Below, piece by piece: positions 8,808 to 15,432 of a stretch of DNA of 64,000 nucleotides. The stretch comes from an uncultured Sporosarcina sp. (GTDB taxonomy: Bacteria > Bacillota > Bacilli > Bacillales_A > Planococcaceae), in assembly GCA_948469885.1 (NCBI GenBank), contig CAOKMT010000008.1, positions 1 to 64,000 of the forward strand. Reading direction: 5' to 3'. Both the position numbers and the translations under genes were made by a program. Below the pieces are notes generated by a model, which was not told the origin of the DNA, did no database searches, and was given only the letters and a program-made list of their open reading frames with translations. Within the stretch, counting starts at the first letter, position 1. Every line of letters begins with the position of its first letter.

Positions 8808-9158
8808 ATGGTATCCACTATATTACAAGTAATTTTAGGATTAGGATTTATTATGTTCGGTTTAATGAAATTTTTTTCAAAGCAAATGGTTGAAGGATTT
8901 AAATACTTTGGCTATCCAACAGGATTTCGGATTTTTACGGGTGGAGTAGAGATTTTGGCAGCACTTCTTTTAATCACAGGTATTTGGAATGGAGCATTGG
9001 CAGCAATTGGCGGGTTCCTTGTTGTCGCGACGATGATTGGCGCGATTTATACACATATTAAAATTCAAGATAAATTGAAAGGGATGATGATGCCTATCAT
9101 TTTACTAGTGATCGGGGTTATCGTCTTGATATTGAACTTCTCCTCTTTATTTAGTTAA
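8808..9158 (+). CDS. DoxX family membrane protein (MhqP-like)
   Basis: A 116-residue protein with four membrane segments, the usual size and layout of DoxX/DoxD proteins. It has the conserved N-terminal GLGFIMFGLMKFFSKQM and the FRIFTGGVEILAALLL segment. In Bacillus subtilis the DoxX protein MhqP is co-regulated by MhqR with dioxygenases and nitroreductases in the response to methyl-hydroquinone and catechol. The context here is the same, because an MhqR-like regulator follows directly. ATG 8808 is preceded by AAAAGGAG. Its biochemical activity is not known with certainty; a membrane quinone-related oxidoreductase partner is the usual suggestion. Confidence 0.82.
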   Translation: MVSTILQVILGLGFIMFGLMKFFSKQMVEGFKYFGYPTGFRIFTGGVEILAALLLITGIWNGALAAIGGFLVVATMIGAIYTHIKIQDKLKGMMMPIILLVIGVIVLILNFSSLFS

Positions 9159-9167
9159 GTTGTAGCT

Positions 9168-9223
9168 TATCTCGAATCCAAGGCTTACCCCTTGACGTTT
9201 TATCACTTGCATGGTAAAGTGAT
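9168..9223 (+). promoter_or_regulatory. Composite MhqR-like promoter of the marR gene (P3)
   Basis: The layout is the same as P2: a degenerate CTCGAATCCAAG box (9171-9182) is centred 15.5 bp upstream of TTGACG (9192-9197). A 17-bp spacer leads to TAAAGT (9215-9220), with ATCACTT/AAGTGAT arms at 9202-9208 and 9217-9223. This implies the regulator controls its own gene. Confidence 0.7.
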
Positions 9224-9253
9224 AGTAAGGTCAACAAAAAGGGGAAAGATAAA

Positions 9254-9697
9254 ATGCGTAATAATACGATTGGATCACTCATATGGTTACGTTTAATGCG
9301 ATTTACAAACCAAAGTAACCAACTATCGAATGAGTTTTTAAAACGCTTTGATTTAACGACAGCGCAATTTGATGTACTTGTGCAAATTCAATTATATGAA
9401 CCACTGACGCAAAGTGAATTAGCCGAAAAAGTAACTGTTACACAAGGGGGTATGTCCCGCATGCTCGCTCGGCTTGAAAAAGAAGGGTATATTACACGGA
9501 AGCAAGAATGGAAAACGAAAACAATTAGCTTAACAGGGAAGGCAACGGAAGTTTTAGAAGAAGCGATGCCTGCACAATTGGCATTTCAATCCTCATTTTT
9601 TGAAGACGTATTAACGAAAGAAGAAGAGAAGACGCTATACAAACTCATCACGAGAGTGCATAAATATAGCCAAAAAAGAGAATTACCGCCTGAGTAA
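9254..9697 (+). CDS. mhqR: MarR family regulator, MhqR-like
   Basis: A 147-residue MarR protein with the winged helix at about residues 40-100. [20 protein letters not shown] is the recognition region and [17 protein letters not shown] the wing. Sequence and length closely resemble Bacillus subtilis MhqR as I recall it; MhqR represses genes for resistance to 2-methylhydroquinone and catechol. No cysteine is present, so a direct thiol switch like that of YodB is unlikely. It sits between a DoxX gene and a ring-cleaving dioxygenase gene, both typical MhqR targets, and its promoter carries the same palindromes as theirs. Autorepression is therefore likely. Confidence 0.8.
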   Translation: MRNNTIGSLIWLRLMRFTNQSNQLSNEFLKRFDLTTAQFDVLVQIQLYEPLTQSELAEKVTVTQGGMSRMLARLEKEGYITRKQEWKTKTISLTGKATEVLEEAMPAQLAFQSSFFEDVLTKEEEKTLYKLITRVHKYSQKRELPPE

Positions 9698-9710
9698 TTT
9701 TTTTTACACT

Positions 9711-9731
9711 ATCACTTGACTAGTAAAGTTA
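9711..9731 (+). promoter_or_regulatory. Weak MhqR-like operator before the first dioxygenase (P4)
   Basis: ATCACTT (9711-9717) and the imperfect arm AAGTTAA flank an 8-bp centre, with TAAAGT at 9724-9729 as a possible -10. No good -35 is visible, so this may be an operator with a weak internal promoter or a decayed copy of P2/P3. Confidence 0.4.
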
Positions 9732-9749
9732 AAAATAGGAGGAGTTAAC

Positions 9750-10691
9750 ATGTATAAAATTCCAGGACATCACCATATTTCAATGCTGACGAAAGATGCT
9801 CAAGTTAATCACCACTTTTACGCAGAGGTATTAGGCTTACGACGCGTAAAAAAGACAGTGAATCAAGACGATCCATCGATGTATCACTTATTTTACGGAG
9901 ATTTAACGGGAAGCGCGGGTACAGAACTATCGTTTTTTGAAATGCCAATGGCTGGAAGAACGGTTCGCGGAACAAATGCGATTACAAAAATTGGCCTACT
10001 CGTACCATCACTGGAAAGTTTAACGTATTGGAAAGAACGTTTTGAGCAGTTCGGTGTATTGCATGATGACATTACGACGTATGCCGGCCGGGCAGCACTT
10101 CCGTTTGAAGATTCAGAAGGACTACGTCTCGTTTTATTAAATAATGATGGGGAAGAAATACCGGACTTCTGGGCACCATGGGAAGATTCCACGGTAGATT
10201 CGGAACATCGTATTTTAGGGATGGGGACGACCGAAATCACAGTGCGTTATTTGGAAAGAACAGCGAAAACGCTAACAGAGTTATTTGGCTACGTTGAAGT
10301 ATCTCGTTCGGAAAAAGAAGCTATTTTCCAATCGGTTGAAGGGCAGGCATTTGGGGAGATTCTCGTACAACAGCAAGAAGGTCCAAGTGAGAAGCCGGGT
10401 CGAGGAAGTATTCATCACTTAGCGATTCGCGTGAAGAATGAAGAAGAGCTCCGCTACTGGGATAAAATTGTGAAAGAAAACGGGTTCGCTTCGACGGGTG
10501 TCATCGATCGTTACTACTTCCAAAGTTTATATTTCCGCGACTCAAACGCGATCTTATTTGAAATTGCAACAGACGGACCTGGATTTACAAGAGATTCGTC
10601 GATTGAAGATTTAGGAAAAGGATTGGATTTACCAGCGTTTTTGGAAGATAGACGTGCGGAAATTGAAGCGAAATTAAAACCGATTGAGTAA
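9750..10691 (+). CDS. Ring-cleaving VOC-fold dioxygenase, MhqO/MhqA-like
   Basis: A 313-residue protein made of two vicinal oxygen chelate halves (about 1-145 and 150-290). Metal-ligand candidates are the His of GHHHISML near the N-terminus and SIHHLAIRV in the second half, plus the Glu in AILFEIATDGPG. The family comprises the MhqA/MhqE/MhqO extradiol-type dioxygenases that open or detoxify quinol and catechol compounds. ATG 9750 has the strong site AGGAGGAG. It lies right after the MhqR-like gene. A paralog of similar length lies at 17561. The exact substrate is not predictable from sequence. Confidence 0.87.
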   Translation: MYKIPGHHHISMLTKDAQVNHHFYAEVLGLRRVKKTVNQDDPSMYHLFYGDLTGSAGTELSFFEMPMAGRTVRGTNAITKIGLLVPSLESLTYWKERFEQFGVLHDDITTYAGRAALPFEDSEGLRLVLLNNDGEEIPDFWAPWEDSTVDSEHRILGMGTTEITVRYLERTAKTLTELFGYVEVSRSEKEAIFQSVEGQAFGEILVQQQEGPSEKPGRGSIHHLAIRVKNEEELRYWDKIVKENGFASTGVIDRYYFQSLYFRDSNAILFEIATDGPGFTRDSSIEDLGKGLDLPAFLEDRRAEIEAKLKPIE

Positions 10692-10697
10692 GAAAAG

Positions 10698-10865
10698 CGG
10701 AGGCGGCCGTTTATTTGAGGTACGCAGTCTAAGTTCGCGACGTCCTGTCGCAACGACTGCATGATCAGCATCCTGCTGACCTCAGGCATAAGTCGAGCCA
10801 GCGACGTTGCACTTTTTGCCACATAGCTGGATTGCTTATGACCCGAGCGTCTGGCCGCCGGAGAC
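10698..10865. repeat. Intergenic repeat with twin-hairpin core, copy A
   Basis: A ~165-bp insertion-like block splits the dioxygenase gene from the LLM oxidoreductase gene. Its ends are inverted repeats GGCGGCC and GGCCGCC. Inside (10729-10780) is the twin-hairpin module: GCGAC-GTCCT-GTCGC, a 13-nt linker, then TCAGC-ATCCT-GCTGA. Copies B and C are at 36872 and 53212. Confidence 0.75.
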
Positions 10866-10889
10866 TAGACATAAAAGAAGGAGAGAATG

Positions 10890-11951
10890 ATGATGGAAAA
10901 ATATCGTATTGATCCAACGAAAGGGCTTGAATTCGGATTATATTCGCTTGGGGATCATATGCGTAATCCGCATACCGGTGAAATGATTAGTGCCGAGCAG
11001 CGTATTCAGGAACTCATTGAAGCGAGTAAGTTGGCTGATGAAGCAGGGCTGGATGTCTTCGGGGTTGGCGAAAGTCACCAAACACATTTTGCGACACAAG
11101 CACACACGGTCGTTTTAGGTGCGATTGCCCAAGCGACAAAAAATATTAAAATTGCCAGTTCGGCAACTGTGTTAAGCGTATCTGACCCGGTTCGTGTCTA
11201 TGAAGACTTTGCGACAATCGATCTGATTTCTAATGGACGGGCAGAAATTATTGCAGGTCGCGGCTCCCGTGTAGGGGCATACAGTCTGCTTGGCTATGAT
11301 GTACGTGATTACGAGGAACTGTTTGAAGAGAAATTGGAACTTCTATTGAAGCTGAATGAAGAAGAAAAAGTGACATGGGAAGGCCAATATCGTGCGCCAT
11401 TAGAAAATGCAATGATTTTACCCCAGCCGCAGAACGGACACTTGCCAATTTGGCGTGCGGTGGGCGGACCACCCGCTAGTGCGATTAAAGCAGGGTATGC
11501 AGGTGTGCCGATGACCCTTACAACACTTGGAGGTCCGGCTGTCAACTTCAAAGTCGCGGTTGATGCGTACCGTGAGGCAGCAGAGCGTAGCGGTTTCGAT
11601 CCAACTGCGTTACCCATTGCGACAACGAGCTTGTTTTACACAGCTGAGAATACACAAGACGCGCTTCGTGAATTTTATCCTCATATCCATACGGGGATGC
11701 TCGCTTTACGCGGTGGCGGTTATCCAAAACAACAATTTGCCCAAGCGACGGACCATCGAGATGCGTTAATGATTGGGAGTCCACAGCAAATTATTGAAAA
11801 AATGCTTTATCAGCATGAGCTTTTCGGTCAACAAAGATTCTTGGCGCAAATTGACTTTGGTGGCGTGCCATTTGATAAGATCATGAAAAATATCGAGTTA
11901 ATTGCAACGGAAATCATCCCGGCTGTGAAGAAATACACCGCTGGGAACTAA
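10890..11951 (+). CDS. LLM class flavin-dependent oxidoreductase (luciferase-like)
   Basis: A 353-residue bacterial luciferase-like monooxygenase with the (beta/alpha)8 flavin-binding fold. It has DVFGVGESHQTHF early in the barrel, IKIASSATVLSVSDPVRVYE, and GRAEIIAGRGSRVGAY in the phosphate-binding region, all typical of the F420-independent LLM group. Three ATGs in a row occur at 10887, 10890 and 10893; the second has 6-nt spacing from AAGGAG. The next gene, an FMN reductase, starts 12 nt after the stop and would supply reduced FMN, forming a two-component monooxygenase. The neighbourhood suggests aromatic or electrophile detoxification. The substrate is unknown. Confidence 0.85.
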   Translation: MMEKYRIDPTKGLEFGLYSLGDHMRNPHTGEMISAEQRIQELIEASKLADEAGLDVFGVGESHQTHFATQAHTVVLGAIAQATKNIKIASSATVLSVSDPVRVYEDFATIDLISNGRAEIIAGRGSRVGAYSLLGYDVRDYEELFEEKLELLLKLNEEEKVTWEGQYRAPLENAMILPQPQNGHLPIWRAVGGPPASAIKAGYAGVPMTLTTLGGPAVNFKVAVDAYREAAERSGFDPTALPIATTSLFYTAENTQDALREFYPHIHTGMLALRGGGYPKQQFAQATDHRDALMIGSPQQIIEKMLYQHELFGQQRFLAQIDFGGVPFDKIMKNIELIATEIIPAVKKYTAGN

Positions 11952-11963
11952 GGAGAGGTTCAC

Positions 11964-12530
11964 ATGAACATTGTATTACTAGCAGGTTCGAATGTCGGCT
12001 CTAAAACAAGGACAGCGATGGATTATACACTTAAACTCGCACGTGAAAAATATCCTGATGCAGCGATCACATTACTGGATCTAGCAGAATTTGAAATGGT
12101 CTTTAGTGACGGGCGCAATTATTGGGAATACGAAGGCGATACGAAGTATGTGACGGAAACGATTATGGCGGCGGATGCCATTATTATCGGAACACCTACA
12201 TTCCAAGCGTCCATTCCAGCTACATTGAAAAATATTTTTGATTTATTACCGGTCAATGCTTTCCGGGATAAAGTAGTCAGTATGCTCGTTACAGCAGGAA
12301 CGGCGAAGCATTACTTAATGATCGAACAACAATTAAAACCGATTTTGGCTTATATGAAAGCACAAATTGTTCAGACGTATGTATTCATCGAGGAAAAAGA
12401 TTTCCATCGAAAAGAAATTGTGAATGATGATGTGTTATTCCGAATTGAGCGTTTGGTCGAAGACACAGTTGTTCTAACGGAAACGTATACGAATATTCGG
12501 GAAGCTAAAGAAGCGGCATACGACTTTTGA
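11964..12530 (+). CDS. NAD(P)H-dependent FMN reductase
   Basis: A 188-residue flavodoxin-like reductase. The FMN phosphate loop is VLLAGSNVGSKTRTA near the N-terminus, and IIIGTPTFQASIPATLKNIF is the second flavin-contacting loop, both typical of the SsuE/NADPH-dependent FMN reductase family. The gene starts 12 nt after the LLM oxidoreductase stop with AGGAGAGG ahead of it, so it very probably feeds FMNH2 to that enzyme. The substrate of the pair is unknown. Confidence 0.85.
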   Translation: MNIVLLAGSNVGSKTRTAMDYTLKLAREKYPDAAITLLDLAEFEMVFSDGRNYWEYEGDTKYVTETIMAADAIIIGTPTFQASIPATLKNIFDLLPVNAFRDKVVSMLVTAGTAKHYLMIEQQLKPILAYMKAQIVQTYVFIEEKDFHRKEIVNDDVLFRIERLVEDTVVLTETYTNIREAKEAAYDF

Positions 12531-12556
12531 GGGATAAAGAAAAAGCGGGTGAGAAG

Positions 12557-12847
12557 ATGAACTTTCAAGTGAGTCAAGAAGCAGCACAATGGTATAAGGA
12601 TGAAATGGATTTGGAACAAGGTGACTATGTTCAATATTACGTGCAATTGTACGGTGGCATTCCGACTGCGCATCCGAATTATTCTTTAGGCATGTCCATT
12701 GGAAAGGAAGGAAGTATCGCCGTAAAAGATGTAGTTGAAGGTATTACTTTTTACTTTAATGAAGACAATTCTTGGTTTTTGAAAGAATTTGATATGAAAG
12801 TTGTTTTGAAAAATGATGAATTAGAATTTATTTTTCAAGAAAAATAA
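12557..12847 (+). CDS. HesB/YneR-like small protein lacking cysteines
   Basis: A 96-residue protein starting at ATG 12557 after GGGTGAGAAG. It resembles Bacillus YneR of the HesB/IscA-like fold: an N-terminal AAQWYKDEMDLEQGDYVQYY, a central YGG and a C-terminal strand-rich half. True A-type Fe-S carriers have three conserved cysteines; this protein has none, so an iron-sulfur role is unlikely or different. It starts 27 nt after the FMN reductase stop and may belong to that operon. Function unknown. Confidence 0.65.
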   Translation: MNFQVSQEAAQWYKDEMDLEQGDYVQYYVQLYGGIPTAHPNYSLGMSIGKEGSIAVKDVVEGITFYFNEDNSWFLKEFDMKVVLKNDELEFIFQEK

Positions 12848-12948
12848 AGTACGCTCGATCGTTTTGAAATATTGAAAATTGAGCGAGGGGAATCAGTCGA
12901 TCACCCCTTGGCATAAATAAGGATAAGTGAGAAAGGAAGAAAACAACA

Positions 12949-13497
12949 ATGACAAATGAAAAATTAACAATCGGAATTATCTTAGGTAGTACGCGACAAG
13001 GGCGTGTAAGTCCACAAGTAGGGGAATGGGTAAAAGGAATCGCTGACAAACGTGGCGACGCAGAATATGAAATTGTAGATATTGCGGATTTCAAGTTACC
13101 GTTTTTAGGTGAAGGCACTGGTGAAGAACCCGGATTAAAAGCTTGGGCTGAAAAGATTTCCAGTTTAGATGGCTATGTATTTATTGCCCAAGAATACAAT
13201 CACAGCATTACAGGCGCGTTAAAAAATGCGATTGACTCGGCGTACAAAGAATGGAACAATAAGGCTGCCGGTATCGTGAGCTACGGATCAACAGGTGGCG
13301 CACGTGCAGCTGAACATTTGCGTGGCATTTTAGCCGAGTTACAAGTGGCAGACGTTCGTAATCACCCAACATTATCTCTATTTACAGACTTTGAGAATTT
13401 CAGTGAATTTAAGCCGGCAGAATTACACAATGAAAATGTAAATGGTATGTTAGATCAAGTGATTGCATGGTCGACAGCATTAAAATCGATTCGTTAA
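12949..13497 (+). CDS. NADPH-dependent FMN/azo-type reductase
   Basis: A 182-residue flavodoxin-like oxidoreductase. The FMN-binding loop is GIILGSTRQGRVSPQVGEW, and the second loop EYNHSITGALKNAIDSAYKEW is typical of the YhdA/ChrR-type NADPH-dependent FMN reductases. These enzymes reduce quinones, azo dyes or chromate by two electrons. It starts about 100 nt after the HesB-like gene with AGAAAGGAAG ahead of ATG 12949 and ends at a strong bidirectional terminator. Together with the dioxygenases and DoxX it fits a quinone-detoxifying regulon. Substrate preference is not visible. Confidence 0.85.
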   Translation: MTNEKLTIGIILGSTRQGRVSPQVGEWVKGIADKRGDAEYEIVDIADFKLPFLGEGTGEEPGLKAWAEKISSLDGYVFIAQEYNHSITGALKNAIDSAYKEWNNKAAGIVSYGSTGGARAAEHLRGILAELQVADVRNHPTLSLFTDFENFSEFKPAELHNENVNGMLDQVIAWSTALKSIR

Positions 13498-13513
13498 TTG
13501 ATAAAAATATTGA

Positions 13514-13558
13514 AACGACAAAGGATTGTAGGTGATCTACAATCCTTTGTCGTTTTTC
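13514..13558. terminator. Strong bidirectional terminator
   Basis: An 18-bp perfect stem (AACGACAAAGGATTGTAG and its complement) has a 5-nt loop, with T-rich sequence on the right and A-rich sequence on the left. It ends the FMN reductase operon on the plus strand and the ykkCD-like operon on the minus strand. Confidence 0.9.
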
Positions 13559-13873
13559 TTAAGAAACCAACTTTAAACCAACAGCTGCTCCTAAGACCAT
13601 AGCTATAAAAAGTATTCTTTTCCAATCTTTTGGTTCATCATATACAATCATTCCTAAAATGGCTCCACCAGCGGCACCAATCCCCGTCCAGATCGCATAC
13701 GCAGTCCCCATCGGTAATGTTTTCATCGCATGCGCAAGAAATAAAAAACTTATGCCAAATCCAAGTGTGAGAAATAACAACGATTGCCAATTACGATCTT
13801 TATGCAACTTATTTATCATTAAAACACCAAACATTTCAAATAAGCCCGCAACAACTAAAGAAACCCAAGCCAT
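13559..13873 (-). CDS. ykkD: SMR guanidinium exporter subunit, YkkD-like
   Basis: A 104-residue small multidrug resistance protein with four membrane helices. It has the essential Glu in helix 1 (AGLFEMFGVLM) and the GTAYAIWTGIGAAGGAI signature in helix 3. ATG 13873 follows the stop of the partner gene with no gap, so the two are made in a fixed ratio. SMR pairs of the YkkC/YkkD type behind a guanidine-I riboswitch are guanidinium exporters (Gdx), and this pair has such a riboswitch. It probably forms a heterodimer with the neighbouring subunit and exchanges guanidinium for protons. Confidence 0.88.
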   Translation of the reverse strand: MAWVSLVVAGLFEMFGVLMINKLHKDRNWQSLLFLTLGFGISFLFLAHAMKTLPMGTAYAIWTGIGAAGGAILGMIVYDEPKDWKRILFIAMVLGAAVGLKLVS

Positions 13874-14215
13874 TTAAGATTCCACTCCTTCATGATCGGT
13901 GTCTTTTGTCACTAATTTCAAACCGACTACCCCGCCTAATAAAACCAAAATTAAAAGCACTTTTGCTACTTTTAATGGTTCATCAAAAAACACAATGTCG
14001 GAAAAAACTGTTCCGGCTGTGCCGAGTCCTACAAAAACCGCGTAGACAGTACCAACGGGTAGTTTTTTACCCGCCATAATCATCAAATAAAAACTAATGA
14101 CAATTGCAATAACGGTTCCAGTCCAAGTCCAAAAACCATCTGCATGTTTTAAGCCAATCACCCAAAAAACTTCAAAAAAAGCAGCAATGACCACTTTAAC
14201 CCAGTTCATGTTCAT
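13874..14215 (-). CDS. ykkC: SMR guanidinium exporter subunit, YkkC-like
   Basis: A 113-residue SMR protein with four membrane helices, the helix 1 Glu ([19 protein letters not shown]) and helix 3 [17 protein letters not shown] charged tail ([11 protein letters not shown]) follows helix 4. It is the first gene of a two-gene operon behind a guanidine-I riboswitch and its terminator hairpin. ATG 14215 has GGAGGT at 9-nt spacing. Riboswitch plus paired SMR genes makes guanidinium export the most likely job, more so than general drug efflux. Confidence 0.9.
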   Translation of the reverse strand: MNMNWVKVVIAAFFEVFWVIGLKHADGFWTWTGTVIAIVISFYLMIMAGKKLPVGTVYAVFVGLGTAGTVFSDIVFFDEPLKVAKVLLILVLLGGVVGLKLVTKDTDHEGVES

Positions 14216-14255
14216 TCAAATAAGACCTCCTATTTTTCTTTCCGATCAAAACAAA

Positions 14256-14380
14256 AAAGCCCAAGAGATAACTGTTGAAAACAGTTTCTCCCAGGCTTTT
14301 ATCCCTCCGTGGCACAGCAAGGCTGTGAGTTTTCTCTCGGTCTCAGCCCAACAGAATCGTTGCGGAACCCTAGAAAACTT
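14256..14380 (-). promoter_or_regulatory. Guanidine-I (ykkC class) riboswitch with attenuator
   Basis: On the minus strand the conserved elements appear in the known order: TTTCTAGGGTTCCGCA, then GACCGAGAGAAAAC, then CACGGAGGGATAAAAGCC. The 3' end merges into a terminator hairpin, AGCCTGGGAGA pairing with TCTCTTGGGCT and followed by TTTTTT. Guanidinium binding would disfavour that terminator and switch on the SMR pair downstream. Confidence 0.93.
14257..14301 (-). terminator. Riboswitch-controlled intrinsic terminator
   Basis: On the minus strand AGCCTGGGAGAAACTG pairs with CAGTTATCTCTTGGGCT around a short loop, followed by TTTTTTG. It is the expression platform of the guanidine-I riboswitch, about 40 nt before the ykkC-like start codon. 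Confidence 0.85.
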
Positions 14381-14402
14381 TGTACTTATCCGATTACCTC
14401 AC

Positions 14403-14430
14403 ATTATACACATTCTTGGGCTTAGTTCAA
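14403..14430 (-). promoter_or_regulatory. Sigma-A promoter of the riboswitch/SMR operon
   Basis: On the minus strand TTGAAC, a 16-bp spacer and a perfect TATAAT lie about 20 bp before the first conserved riboswitch bases. This is where the promoter is expected. Confidence 0.75.
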
Positions 14431-14577
14431 GATTATTAGGAATTTATGATGGATAAGTCAATTATCTTTTTAGTTATTGAAATAAAGGGAATAAACATGA
14501 AATTGAATAAACTCGGATTATGATGGAAATCATGGGGGTATAGGGTACATAAATGAAACTGTGAGGAGGAGACCAAA

Positions 14578-15417
14578 GTGGCAGATAAATCAACAGATCC
14601 GAATGAGAAACAAGGGATGAGTCGCCGAACGTTTTTGAAAAACTCAGGTTTAGTTGCCGGAGGGGTAGTCGGTGGCTCGTTGTTTGGCGGATTGATCACA
14701 AACCAAATCAAAAAACAACCGGAAGTAGAAGAACTTTCAGATGCCAAAATAAGCGGCGGTTTACAAGAAGCACGTATTTTCATCAATCGTGCGGAAGACT
14801 TCGCTATATTATCCGCCGCAACGGAACGTATTTTCCCAGCTGATGATTTAGGTCCAGGTGCGATTGAGCTTGGAGTACCTTATTTTATTGATAAGCAATT
14901 AGCGGGTGAGTGGGGAAATAATGCAAAAGAGTATATGAAGGGGCCTTTCATTACCAATATCCAGGCTGCGGGTGCCCATAACGAAAGTGGGGAGCAAGAC
15001 AAGCAAGGACCGAATTCCGCAACACAAGTACCGGTCCCTACACCCCGCTACCAGACAATCATGAACAGAGGAGAGCTGTTCATCGTCGGACTTCGAAAGA
15101 TAGACGAAGTAGCGCAAGAAAAGTATGACACTCGATTCGTCGACTTGTCTCCAGAAGAACAAGACGACGTGCTACGCATGTTTGAGGAAGACGAAGTTGA
15201 AATGAAAAGCGTAGGTGCTTCGAATTTCTTTTATTTACTCCTTTCAACAACATTAGAAGGCGTATATGCGGACCCTGTATACGGTGGCAATAAAAACATG
15301 ATGGGTTGGAAAATGAAAGAATACCCGGGACCAAGAATGAGCTATTTAGACGTCATTGAAGAAGAAGACTTCATCGTCATGGAACCGGAAAGTTTACGAC
15401 AGTATCAAGGTCATTAA
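14578..15417 (+). CDS. Tat-exported gluconate 2-dehydrogenase subunit 3-like protein
   Basis: A 279-residue small subunit of a GMC-type dehydrogenase. It begins with a twin-arginine signal (MSRRTFLKNSGLVAGGVVGG at about residues 13-32), so it is exported folded by Tat. The mature part has the family core (IFINRAEDFAILSAATERIF and FIDKQLAGEWG). The GTG start at 14578 follows GAGGAGG. The large catalytic subunit gene begins 16 nt after the stop and has no signal of its own; it is probably carried out with this subunit. No cytochrome c subunit gene is nearby, so the electron acceptor is unknown. Confidence 0.85.
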   Translation: MADKSTDPNEKQGMSRRTFLKNSGLVAGGVVGGSLFGGLITNQIKKQPEVEELSDAKISGGLQEARIFINRAEDFAILSAATERIFPADDLGPGAIELGVPYFIDKQLAGEWGNNAKEYMKGPFITNIQAAGAHNESGEQDKQGPNSATQVPVPTPRYQTIMNRGELFIVGLRKIDEVAQEKYDTRFVDLSPEEQDDVLRMFEEDEVEMKSVGASNFFYLLLSTTLEGVYADPVYGGNKNMMGWKMKEYPGPRMSYLDVIEEEDFIVMEPESLRQYQGH

Positions 15418-15432
15418 GGGAAGGGTGAGAAA

